NCBI RefSeq assembly: GCF_001189955.1
Contig: NZ_LFLT01000016.1
Location: 45,138 to 109,137 of the forward strand
Length of the DNA: 64,000 nucleotides
Direction of reading: 5' to 3'
DNA from: Herbaspirillum chlorophenolicum
Lineage (GTDB): Bacteria > Pseudomonadota > Gammaproteobacteria > Burkholderiales > Burkholderiaceae_D
The position numbers and the translations under genes were made by a program. Positions 9,195-18,940 of this stretch are shown here, in pieces (the stretch's first letter is position 1; every line of letters starts with the position of its first letter). The notes below the pieces were generated by a model that was not told where the DNA came from, made no database searches, and saw nothing but the letters and a program-made list of their open reading frames with translations.

Positions 9195-11171
9195 TCAGGC
9201 TCCTGCAGGTGTCGGTTTGTGGTCGTGGCTGTCGGGTTCATCGCCCGCGCTGCCGCCGAGATAGGCTTCGATCACCTTCGGGTCTTCCTGCACTTGCGCC
9301 GGCTTGCCTTCGGCGATCTTCTGGCCGAAGTCGAGCACGGTGACGGTGTCGCAGATCGACATGACCACATCCATATGGTGTTCGATCAGGATGATGGTGA
9401 TGCCGGCTTCGCGGATCTTGCGGATGATGGCGATCAGGTCCTTGATGTCGGGCGCGGTCAGGCCGGCGGCCGGCTCGTCCAGTAGCAGCAGGCTGGGGTT
9501 CAGGCCCAGTGCGCGGCCGATTTCGAGCAGCCGTTGCTTGCCGTAAGGCAGGTTGCGCGCTTCCTCGTTGGCGAGGTCGGCCAAGCCGACGAACTCCAGG
9601 ATGGCGGCAGCGCGTTCGCGCGCCTGGCGTTCCTCGCGCACATAGCGCGGGGTGTTGACCATGACGTCGACCACATTGCTGTCGAAGGTGTGGTGCAGGC
9701 CGACCAGTACGTTTTCAGTGGCGGTCATTTCACCGAACAACTGCACGTTCTGGAAGGTGCGGGCCACGCCGCCCAGGGCGATGGCCGAGGGCGTGCTGCC
9801 GGAGATCTGGCGGCCGTCGTATTCGACACCGCCGTCGGTGGGACGGTAGATGCCGGTCAGCACGTTCATCATGGTGCTCTTGCCGGAACCGTTGGGGCCG
9901 ATCAGGCCGTGCACGGTGCCCTTCTTCACGTCGAGGTCGACGCGGTTCAGGGCTTTCAGGCCGCCGAACTGCATCAGGACCTGGTTGACCTTGAGCAGCG
10001 TCGCGCCTTCATCCTTGACGGAGTCGGTGGTGATCACGGCCTCGTTCTTGTCGCCGCTGATCTGCTGGGCCAGCGGCACCGGCTTGGTCAGCATGCGGCC
10101 GAACAGGCTGCGGCAGAAGCCGACGATGCCATCCTGCAGGTAGTAGACGACGAACAGCGTCATCAGGCCGAAGATGGTCAGGCGCCAGTCGGTGATGTTC
10201 TCCAGCTTGTAGGAGAAGGCGGCCATGATGACGGTGGCAATCACCGGCACGGCCACCGCGCGCAGCGACTTGGCCTTCTTCACTACCGAGACGGCCGAAC
10301 CTGCCACCACCACCACCGCCAGTACCGTGGCGATCTGGCGGAACAATTCGATATCCGACAGCAGGCTGGGCAGCATGACCACGATCAGCGCGCCGATCAG
10401 CGAACCGATGCGCGACTTGCGGCCGCCCATGATCACCGCCAGCAGGAACAGGATGGTCAGTTCGAAGTTGTAGGTATTGGGCGAGATGTACTCTTCCGAA
10501 TACGCATACAGTGCTCCCGACAGGCCGGCCAGCGCGGCGCTGATGATGAAGGCGTAGACCTTGTAGCGGTACACCGACACGCCCATGCAGTCCGATGCGA
10601 TCGGGCTGTCGCGCAGCGCCTGGAAGGCGCGCCCGAGGTTGGACTTGAGGATGCGGTGCACCACGCCCATGGCGATGACGGTGAGGATGGCGACCAGGTA
10701 GAAGAATTGCACTTCGCTCATCTTCTCGCCGCCGATGAAGGGCTTGGCGACCTTGATGCCGAGCGGCCCTTCGGTGAGGAAGGTCATCTCATTGATCAGG
10801 ATCTGGATGATGGTGCCGAAGGCCAGCGTGACCATCGCCAGGTACGGCCCCGTCACGCGCAACGCGGGCAGCGCGAGGATGGCGCCGAACACGGCGGTGA
10901 CCGCGATGGCGGCCGGGATCGTCAGCACGATCGGCAAGCCGAGCTTGAAGAACAGCACGCCGGCCGTGTACGAGCCGATGCCGAACAGGCCGGCGTGGCC
11001 CAGCGAGACCTGGCCGGTGTAGCCGACCACGATGTCCAGCCCGAACAGCAGGATGGCGTAGATGAGGATGGTTTCGATCAGGTGCAGGTAATACGGGTTG
11101 TGCACCACCTGGGGAATGCCGGCGAGGGCGACGATACCGAGTACCGAGAGCAGCAGGATTTTCTTGTTCAT
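9195..11171 (-). CDS. Fused LivM permease - LivG ATPase of branched-chain amino acid ABC transporter
   Basis: A single 658-aa protein combines two usual subunits. Residues 1-300 are a LivM-type permease (start MNKKILLLSVLGIVALAG, with the conserved GYTGQVSLGHAGLFGIGSYT). Residues about 305-370 carry extra hydrophobic helices and a linker. Residues about 390-645 are a LivG-type ATPase with Walker A GPNGSGKST, signature LPYGKQRLLEIGRAL, Walker B LLLLDEPAAGL, and the C-terminal DPKVIEAYLGG. I see no stop or frameshift at the join, so the fusion is genuine. It pairs with LivH (4-bp spacing upstream) and LivF (downstream). Confidence 0.95.
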   Translation of the reverse strand: MNKKILLLSVLGIVALAGIPQVVHNPYYLHLIETILIYAILLFGLDIVVGYTGQVSLGHAGLFGIGSYTAGVLFFKLGLPIVLTIPAAIAVTAVFGAILALPALRVTGPYLAMVTLAFGTIIQILINEMTFLTEGPLGIKVAKPFIGGEKMSEVQFFYLVAILTVIAMGVVHRILKSNLGRAFQALRDSPIASDCMGVSVYRYKVYAFIISAALAGLSGALYAYSEEYISPNTYNFELTILFLLAVIMGGRKSRIGSLIGALIVVMLPSLLSDIELFRQIATVLAVVVVAGSAVSVVKKAKSLRAVAVPVIATVIMAAFSYKLENITDWRLTIFGLMTLFVVYYLQDGIVGFCRSLFGRMLTKPVPLAQQISGDKNEAVITTDSVKDEGATLLKVNQVLMQFGGLKALNRVDLDVKKGTVHGLIGPNGSGKSTMMNVLTGIYRPTDGGVEYDGRQISGSTPSAIALGGVARTFQNVQLFGEMTATENVLVGLHHTFDSNVVDVMVNTPRYVREERQARERAAAILEFVGLADLANEEARNLPYGKQRLLEIGRALGLNPSLLLLDEPAAGLTAPDIKDLIAIIRKIREAGITIILIEHHMDVVMSICDTVTVLDFGQKIAEGKPAQVQEDPKVIEAYLGGSAGDEPDSHDHKPTPAGA

Positions 11172-11175
11172 CGCG

Positions 11176-12066
11176 TCAGACCTTTTTGATCGCAGTTTTG
11201 CCGAACAGGCCTGCAGGTTTGATGGCCAGCACCAGGAGCAGCAACAGCAGCCCCGGCACTTCCTTGTAGCCGGTGGAGATGTAGAAGCCGGTGACGGTTT
11301 CGGCGATACCCAGGATCAGGCCGCCGACGATGGCGCCCATGCCCGAGGTCAGGCCGCCGATGATGGCGACCGCAAAGGCCTTCAAGCCCAGCGCCGCGCC
11401 CATGGTGGCGCCGGTGAGGGTAAGCGGCGCCACCAGCACGCCGGCAAACGCCGCGGTGGCCGACGACAGCGCGTACGAGAAGGTGATCACCATGCGGGTG
11501 TTGATGCCCATGAGGCCTGCGGCATCGCGGTCGTTGGAGGTGGCGACCACGGCCTTGCCGTAGATGGACTTGCGGTTGAACAGTTCGACCGCGGCCATGA
11601 TCAGCAACGCGCCGATCACCACCAGCACTTGCATCGGCTGCACATTGGCGCCGAATACCTGGAACGGCGTGCCGGAGATCGGCGACGGGAACGGCAGGTC
11701 GTCCTTGCCCCAGATGTTTTCAGCGACGTTCTTGAAGATGATGGCCAGCGCGATGGTGGACATGATCCAGCCAAATTCGGACTTGATCTTGATGGCCGGA
11801 CGCACCCCGATCCATTCGACGAACATGCCTTGCAGGCCGCCGAAGATGAGGACGATGGGGATCATCAGCCAGTAGTTGAGGTAAGGCCCGCCGTGGATGT
11901 TGCCGACCACGGAGAGGCCGACCAGCGCGCCCAGCATCAGGGCTTCGCCCTGGCCGAAGTTAAGCGTGCCGGAAGTGGCGAAGGTCAGTTGGTAACCGAA
12001 TGCGATCACCGCGTAGATCATGCCTAGTGCAATGCCGGAAAAAACCAGCTGTAGCAGGATATCCAT
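11176..12066 (-). CDS. livH: Branched-chain amino acid ABC transporter, permease LivH
   Basis: Inner-membrane permease of 296 aa with about eight hydrophobic helices and the LivH hallmarks MIYAVIAFGYQLTFATSGTL, NFGQGEALMLGA and the C-terminal KPAGLFGK. I place the start at 12066 (MDILLQLVF), with GGGAAAC upstream, which fits LivH length. A longer frame to 12171 would add a non-conserved polar leader inside the intergenic region. It pairs with the fused LivMG protein to form the channel. It is separated from livK by a hairpin that probably lowers its expression relative to the binding protein. Confidence 0.94.
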   Translation of the reverse strand: MDILLQLVFSGIALGMIYAVIAFGYQLTFATSGTLNFGQGEALMLGALVGLSVVGNIHGGPYLNYWLMIPIVLIFGGLQGMFVEWIGVRPAIKIKSEFGWIMSTIALAIIFKNVAENIWGKDDLPFPSPISGTPFQVFGANVQPMQVLVVIGALLIMAAVELFNRKSIYGKAVVATSNDRDAAGLMGINTRMVITFSYALSSATAAFAGVLVAPLTLTGATMGAALGLKAFAVAIIGGLTSGMGAIVGGLILGIAETVTGFYISTGYKEVPGLLLLLLVLAIKPAGLFGKTAIKKV

Positions 12067-12202
12067 TGTGTTTCCCAAGAAGCGGCTGCCGCCAGGTGGC
12101 AGCGTTGATCTGTATGGATCGTGCGGGTAGCGCTGATGATGCGGCTGATACGGCGCAATGCGCAGCCACACTATTGCAAATCCACCAACAGACCGTACGA
12201 AA

Positions 12203-12236
12203 AAGGCCAGTCCCCGGATCGCAAGGACTGGCCCTT
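12203..12236 (-). terminator. Attenuator-type hairpin between livK and livH
   Basis: GGCCAGTCC (12205-12213) pairs with GGACTGGCC (12225-12233), with AAG/CTT extensions around a one-base bulge. On the minus strand it is followed by TTTTTC. Partial termination here would give more livK message than livHMGF message, the usual stoichiometry for a binding protein. Confidence 0.8.
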
Positions 12237-12271
12237 AAACTTAAAACGATGCCGACAAAAGTCAGTCAGTT

Positions 12272-13423
12272 TTATTTGCCGAGGACGACGCGGCCATTCT
12301 TGACCTCGCCCATGACCACGGCGCCGGGCTTGATGGCTTCGTGATCGTCGTGGGTGAATGGCTTGTCATAGGTGGTGACCACGCCTTCAACCTTGGTGTT
12401 CAGGTTTTCCAACGCGGCGCGGACTTTCTCGCCATCGGTGCTGTTGGCTTGCTTGATGGCGGCAGCCAGCAGCAGGATGGAGTCGTAACCTTGGGCAGCC
12501 GAAACAGCCGAAGGCATGCGGTCAACCTTGTAGGCCTTTTGGTAAGCCTCGATGAAGGCCTTGCGCTTGGGGGTGTTGCCGTCCTGGATGAAGGTCTGCG
12601 GCATGCGTGCGCCGTTGCCGTTCTTGCCGGAGTTGTCGATGAAGTTACCCATCGACAGCGGCCAGCTGCCGATGATAGGCACGTGCCAGTTCAGCTTTTC
12701 CATGCCGTTGGCGATCTGCGCCAGTTCCGGGCCGATGCCGTAGGTCAGCACGACTTGTGCGCCGCCCTGCTTCGACTTCAGCAGTTGCGCAGTCATGTCG
12801 ACGTCCTTGATGTTGTACTTCTCAACGGCAACCGGGGTGACCTTCTTGGAAGCCAGCACCTTTTCCAGGTCTTCACGGCCGAGCTGGCCGTAGTTGGTGG
12901 AGTCGGCCAGGATCGCGACCTTGGTGTACTTCTGCTTGTCGACCGCTTCATCGGCGATCATCTTGGCCTGGATCTGGTCGGAGGCCGAGGTGCGGAAGAC
13001 GTAGTTGTCCTTGTCCTTCTCGAACTGCTTGGTGATCACGCTGCCGGTGGCGACGTTGTTGATGACGGGGATCTTGGCTTCCTGATAGAAGCGCTGCGAT
13101 GCCAGCGCCACACCGGTGTTGATGAAACCGACGGTGGCAACCACCTTTTCCTTGTTGATCAGTTCCTGCGCGATCTGTACGCCGCGTTCGTTCTTGGCTT
13201 CATCGTCGCGCTCGATCAGTTGCACCTGGCGTCCCAGCAGGCCGCCTTGGGCATTGATTTCAGCCACGGCCAGCTTGACGCCGTCACGCATGGAAGCGCC
13301 CATGGGGGCGGAACCACCGGTGTACGGACCGGATACACCGATCTTGATGGGGTCGGCTGCCTGCGACGACATCGCAAACGTCATCAATGCGGCAGCTACC
13401 AAGGCTTGGGTCTTGTATGTCAT
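12272..13423 (-). CDS. livK: Branched-chain amino acid ABC transporter, substrate-binding protein
   Basis: Periplasmic receptor of 383 aa. The signal peptide is MTYKTQALVAAALMTFAMSSQA, and the mature protein begins ADPIKIGVSGPYTGGSAPMG, the Peripla_BP_6 first lobe with the GPYTG ligand loop. The ATG has a strong GGAGGAAG site. It is the first gene of the liv unit, with the terminator-like hairpin at 12203-12236 separating it from the permease genes. The true ligand range is not predictable; the family takes Leu/Ile/Val and also amides and aromatic acids. Confidence 0.93.
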   Translation of the reverse strand: MTYKTQALVAAALMTFAMSSQAADPIKIGVSGPYTGGSAPMGASMRDGVKLAVAEINAQGGLLGRQVQLIERDDEAKNERGVQIAQELINKEKVVATVGFINTGVALASQRFYQEAKIPVINNVATGSVITKQFEKDKDNYVFRTSASDQIQAKMIADEAVDKQKYTKVAILADSTNYGQLGREDLEKVLASKKVTPVAVEKYNIKDVDMTAQLLKSKQGGAQVVLTYGIGPELAQIANGMEKLNWHVPIIGSWPLSMGNFIDNSGKNGNGARMPQTFIQDGNTPKRKAFIEAYQKAYKVDRMPSAVSAAQGYDSILLLAAAIKQANSTDGEKVRAALENLNTKVEGVVTTYDKPFTHDDHEAIKPGAVVMGEVKNGRVVLGK

Positions 13424-13554
13424 GTCTTCCTCCAGGAATTTAATTGTCGGCTAGCACATCTTTTGGCGGCTAAGCTCTTGTCACTCCTTCCGCTCTTGTG
13501 GCGGTTCTCGCAGAAGTGTCGGGCCGATTCTGTCGTAGTTTCCTTTCTCGAAAC

Positions 13555-13998
13555 TTACAACCCTGTCAGGAGCTGTCGCAACGAGTCAGGAAGCGCCGTT
13601 GATTTTTCTTTTTCGAAATCGACCCAAACTATTTTTGCAGCGCCATCAGCATAAATGATCTCAGGCTTGCTAGCGTCACGGATGATATACGTAGTTTCCA
13701 CACTCGTGCGCCCCATCTGGCCCACACCCATCTCCACCGTGATGCTGGCCGGATACTTCATCTGGCGCCGGAAGTTGCAGTGCGCATTGACGATGACCGG
13801 CCCCTGGCCAGCAACTGCCATGGTCCCGCAGACCTCATCCAGCCACTCGATGCGGCATTGCTCCATGAAGCGGAAATAGATGGTGTTGTTGACGTGGCCG
13901 AGGGCATCCATGTCGCCCCAGCGGATGTCCTGCTTCGAGATGTGCAGCAGTTTTCCTGCTTCCGGTCTTGCGGTGGCGGCGTTTGCGTGGCTGGTCAT
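13555..13998 (-). CDS. Acyl-CoA thioesterase, 4HBT hotdog family (YbgC/FadM-like)
   Basis: Hotdog-fold thioesterase of 147 aa that would hydrolyse acyl-CoA to free acid and CoA. The active-site segment WGDMDALGHVNNTIYFRFME (about residues 28-46) contains the catalytic Asp and the following helix typical of 4-hydroxybenzoyl-CoA thioesterase-like enzymes. The rest (ARRQMKYPASITVEM-like strand, RTSVETTYII strand) fits a single hotdog domain. It lies 131 bp upstream of livK on the same strand, so it may read into the liv unit, possibly linking branched-chain acyl-CoA metabolism to uptake (inference). Confidence 0.88.
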   Translation of the reverse strand: MTSHANAATARPEAGKLLHISKQDIRWGDMDALGHVNNTIYFRFMEQCRIEWLDEVCGTMAVAGQGPVIVNAHCNFRRQMKYPASITVEMGVGQMGRTSVETTYIIRDASKPEIIYADGAAKIVWVDFEKEKSTALPDSLRQLLTGL

Positions 13999-14388
13999 GC
14001 ATGGTCCTTTCTATTGTTCAATTCATCGATCAGTGAAATTTTTTTCATCCCGGCGACACCGGATGCGGCGCAATGTTTCCTGACGGCATCAACAAAAACC
14101 ATCTTACGGATCACTAACAACGCCGCCGTTTCGCGCACGGGCGGCATTGCATAACATTCTGTTATCAACTCACGCCATATCTGTATGAGTGACGGATACA
14201 AAATCCAATAAAATACGCGGCATTGCCGAAAAACACACCCGGCGCAGCTTACGAATCTGCCGCCGACGCGAAAAATTTCATTCGCGGGACGCATAAAAAC
14301 TCGGTTGCCCACTAGCGTTCCGGCGAAAAATACTGAACAATAGCACGATCGTTCGAAAATATGCGGTTCATATAATTACGGGACACCC
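13999..14388. other. Divergent intergenic region, thioesterase and ETF-QO
   Basis: This 390-base AT-richer region should contain both divergent promoters. A perfect -10 box TATAAT is at 14371-14376, only 12 bases before the ETF-QO ATG. That would give a very short leader, and I could not find a good -35 at the right distance. No gene or stable hairpin is seen. Confidence 0.4.
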
Positions 14389-16065
<1,677 letters not shown>

Positions 16066-16086
16066 GTACCCTCCTCCAGATGGACA

Positions 16087-16113
16087 AAAGCCGCATCTCT
16101 GATGCGGCTTTTT
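16087..16113. terminator. Bidirectional intrinsic terminator
   Basis: CCGCATC-TCT-GATGCGG is extended by AAAAG on the left and CTTTTT on the right. It ends the ETF-QO gene on the plus strand and, by symmetry, the nuo-DUF2818-NUDIX unit arriving on the minus strand. Confidence 0.88.
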
Positions 16114-16147
16114 CATTGGCGGTCACGAACGATGCTTCATCACCCCA

Positions 16148-16726
16148 TCATGCAGCAGGAGACGAAGACGCCGATGGCGTCCATTGGCCGTTGACGATCT
16201 TCTCCAGCCAGAAAGTGCCGATCACGGTTTTGACGTCGGTGATCCGGCCGGTGCGCACCTGCTCGATCAGCTCAGACAAGGGTGCTTTGTAGATATCGAG
16301 GAACTCGCCCTCGTCCAGTTTGCGCTCCCCTTCCTGCAAGCCGCGCGCGACATACAGTTCGAGCCGCTCATCGGCATAGGCGATGGCATTGTGGATGGTA
16401 CAGATGTGCTGCCAGTCGGTGGCGGTGTAGCCGGTCTCTTCCAGCAGCTCGCGCTTGGCGCATGCGAGTTCGTCTTCGCCCGGATCGATCTTCCCTGCCG
16501 GGAACTCAATGAACACGCGGCCCAGTGGATAACGGAACTGGCGTTCCATGAGCACGGTGCCGTCGTCGAACAAGGGCAACACGGTGACTGCACCGGGATG
16601 CTTGATGTATTCACGCACGGCTTCCTTGCCATCGGGAAGGGTCACCGTATCGCGCTGGACTTTCAGGAAATCGCCGTCATAGACCTGCTGGCTGTCTTTT
16701 TGCGTTTCTCTCAGATGTGCATCCAT
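16148..16726 (-). CDS. NUDIX hydrolase, ADP-ribose pyrophosphatase type
   Basis: Hydrolase of 192 aa expected to cleave ADP-ribose or similar nucleoside diphosphate sugars. The Nudix box is complete: GKIDPGEDELACAKRELLEETGY (GX5EX7REUXEEXGU). Upstream residues VLMERQFRYPLG and EFPAGK are the NudF-type substrate-binding strands. It follows nuoN and the DUF2818 gene on the same strand, a gene order repeated across betaproteobacteria. The 156-bp gap before it holds no credible gene. The product could help handle NAD-derived ADP-ribose, though the link to complex I is only positional. Confidence 0.92.
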   Translation of the reverse strand: MDAHLRETQKDSQQVYDGDFLKVQRDTVTLPDGKEAVREYIKHPGAVTVLPLFDDGTVLMERQFRYPLGRVFIEFPAGKIDPGEDELACAKRELLEETGYTATDWQHICTIHNAIAYADERLELYVARGLQEGERKLDEGEFLDIYKAPLSELIEQVRTGRITDVKTVIGTFWLEKIVNGQWTPSASSSPAA

Positions 16727-16882
16727 ATTGGGCTCGCAAAATCGAAGGTAGATGGGAAATGGCGCGACTCTTTCCGGCCCGTGGCGGCCGGAGGAATCGG
16801 AGGACGGAATGCTGCTGCCAGATCGCTTGTGCTGCGGTACCAGCGCGGCGACCGTCGGAACGGATGGCCGCGCATGCCTGGA

Positions 16883-17197
16883 TCAGCCGTGCTTCTTGCG
16901 CAGGTAGCGCAGCACGTAGCCGGGATAAGCAAGCACCAGAAACAGACAACCGGTGATTGCATAAAATTCCCAGCCTTGGGAGAAGATGTTACCAATGCCG
17001 GCTTCGAGGAAATGCGCCACCAGCCCGACAACGAAGTAGAGAACCAGCAACTCGATCAGGCGAACCCATAGCGGCTTGATATAGGCAGCATCCTTCTTGA
17101 GCGGCACCAGCGCGAAAAGCTGCTGGTTGAAGAAAGGCAAATTGGCCGCAAGCGCGGCCAAGAGGATGACAATCCAGCTGAACAGGGAAACGTTCAC
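16883..17197 (-). CDS. DUF2818 family small membrane protein
   Basis: Protein of 104 aa with three hydrophobic helices (about residues 5-22, 45-63, 78-95) and a basic C-terminus (RYLRKKHG). I recognise it as the DUF2818 family that follows nuoN in many betaproteobacteria; the function is unknown. It starts with GTG, supported by GGGGAAA, only 13 bp after the nuoN stop, so it is co-transcribed with complex I. An accessory or assembly role for complex I is a fair guess from this constant position, but nothing in the sequence proves it. Confidence 0.85.
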   Translation of the reverse strand: MNVSLFSWIVILLAALAANLPFFNQQLFALVPLKKDAAYIKPLWVRLIELLVLYFVVGLVAHFLEAGIGNIFSQGWEFYAITGCLFLVLAYPGYVLRYLRKKHG

Positions 17198-17210
17198 TGT
17201 TTCCCCGCGC

Positions 17211-18719
17211 TTATGCCACTACCTTGCTGAGAAAGGTAGCCAATGTCGTCACGATGGCATTGGTGCAGGCATCCATCAGGTGGCCAGGCCACAGGCCGAT
17301 TGCCAGTGCCGCGATACCGTTGAGGCTCAGCACCAGGCGCATGTCGGGAGTGGCGACGATCTTGGTGTTGTCGACCGGATCGTCAAAGTACATGACCTTG
17401 ACCACGCGGATGTAGTAGAACGCGCCAACCAGCGAGAACAGCACGGCCAGCACGGCCAGCCAGATCTGGCCGGTACCCAGCACAGCCTGCAGCACCGACA
17501 GCTTGGCATAGAAGCCGACCAGCGGCGGAATGCCTGCCAGCGAGAACATCAGGATCATCATGACCGCAGCGAACCACGGGCTGCGCTGGTTCAGGCCCTT
17601 GAAGTCTTCGATCTTGTCGGCTTCGAAGCCGGCGCGCGAGAGCAGGATGATGACGCCGAAGGTGCCCAGCGTGGTGATCACATAGGTGACCGCGTAGAAC
17701 ATCGAGGAGCTGTAGGCGTTGACGGCCGAGAACAGGTTGCCATCCACCACGCCCGACATCATGCCCAGCAGCATGAAGCCCATGTGCGAGATGGTCGAAT
17801 AGGCCAGCATGCGCTTGATGTTGCTTTGCGCGATCGCAGTGACGTTGCCCAGGATGATCGACAGTACGGCCATGACCATCAGCATCTGCTGCCAGTCCAC
17901 CGCCAGCGGCAGCATGCCTTCGACCAGCAGGCGGAAAGTAATCGCGAAAGTAGCCAGCTTCGGTGCAGCGCCCAGCAGCAGCGTCACCGGGGTCGGCGAA
18001 CCTTGATAGACGTCCGGCACCCACATGTGGAACGGCACGGTACCCAGCTTGAAGGCCAGGCCGGCCACCAGGAACACGATGCCGAACACCAGCACGGTGC
18101 GGTCGACCGTACCCGAGACGATGGCGCGGAACACTTCATTCAATTCCAGCGAACCGCCGGTGGCGCCGTACAGCATCGACATGCCATACAGGAGGAAGCC
18201 CGACGCCAGTGCGCCCAGGATGAAATACTTCATGCCAGCTTCAGTCGAAGCGGCGTTGTCGCGGCGCAGGGCGACCAGCGCATACAGCGACAGCGACATC
18301 AGTTCCAGGCCCAGGTAGATGGACAGGAAGCTGTTGCCGGAAATCATGATCATCTGACCCAGCAGGGCAAACAGCGCCAGGGCGTAGTATTCGCCGCCCA
18401 GGTGGCCGCCGGTGATGCCGCGCTCGGTATTGTATTGGCGCGAGTAGACCAGGGTAACGCCGACGCCCAGGTAGGTGAACAGCTTCAGCAGGTTCGACAG
18501 CGGATCCGAGACGAACATGTTGTTGAAGGTGTAGACCGTCGCACCGCCGTTAAGGTCGCCGATGGTCAGCACCGCGCAAACCACCAGCACTGCCAGCGAC
18601 AGCAAGTAGGTGACGATGCGCTTGGCTTCCGGCAGGAACATATCGATCAGCAGGATCACCGAAGTGGCGATCAGCAGAAATATTTCCGGATAGACAGGGA
18701 TCAGATTAATGTTGTTCAT
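17211..18719 (-). CDS. nuoN: NADH-quinone oxidoreductase subunit N
   Basis: Antiporter-like proton-pumping membrane subunit of complex I, 502 aa with about 14 helices. Family landmarks are present: the [15 protein letters not shown] segment with the conserved Glu of helix 5, [23 protein letters not shown] with conserved Lys/His, and [18 protein letters not shown]. It is the last nuo gene of the cluster and is followed closely by DUF2818. A 221-bp gap separates it from nuoM, longer than most gaps in this operon; I see no gene in that gap. Confidence 0.97.
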   Translation of the reverse strand: MNNINLIPVYPEIFLLIATSVILLIDMFLPEAKRIVTYLLSLAVLVVCAVLTIGDLNGGATVYTFNNMFVSDPLSNLLKLFTYLGVGVTLVYSRQYNTERGITGGHLGGEYYALALFALLGQMIMISGNSFLSIYLGLELMSLSLYALVALRRDNAASTEAGMKYFILGALASGFLLYGMSMLYGATGGSLELNEVFRAIVSGTVDRTVLVFGIVFLVAGLAFKLGTVPFHMWVPDVYQGSPTPVTLLLGAAPKLATFAITFRLLVEGMLPLAVDWQQMLMVMAVLSIILGNVTAIAQSNIKRMLAYSTISHMGFMLLGMMSGVVDGNLFSAVNAYSSSMFYAVTYVITTLGTFGVIILLSRAGFEADKIEDFKGLNQRSPWFAAVMMILMFSLAGIPPLVGFYAKLSVLQAVLGTGQIWLAVLAVLFSLVGAFYYIRVVKVMYFDDPVDNTKIVATPDMRLVLSLNGIAALAIGLWPGHLMDACTNAIVTTLATFLSKVVA

Positions 18720-18940
18720 TTAGTTACCGCTTGTGTTCGTCCGCTCGTTTCGTCGGCGTATCGGTCCGCTAGTTACGGTGCTGTCCTCGCCTGTCGCCGT
18801 TGGCTTCCTTCGAGGCTCCTGCTCACCGTGAAACGCAGCCGGACTGTCGCTTCGCTTGGCCGGCATGCTGCACCGGCTTGTCTGTTACTTACTCAACCGG
18901 CAGGGCCCGTACCAGCACCCCACCCTTCCAACCGTCAAGA

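Noticed and set aside
9534..11189. Plus-strand frame of 551 aa opposite the liv genes
   Set aside because: Shadow of the fused permease/ATPase; composition is dominated by His, Gln, Arg and Asp.
12067..12271. Riboswitch or leader-peptide attenuator in front of livH
   Set aside because: Only a simple terminator-like hairpin is visible; there is no run of Leu/Ile/Val codons in a short leader and no known aptamer fold.
14371..14376. Leaderless promoter for ETF-QO
   Set aside because: The TATAAT is perfect but I could not find a matching -35 at 16-18 bp, and it would leave only about six bases before the ATG; kept as a low-confidence note only.
16730..16882. Short minus-strand frames between DUF2818 and the NUDIX gene
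   Set aside because: Arg/Ala-rich shadows with no ribosome site or family; they overlap the ends of real genes.
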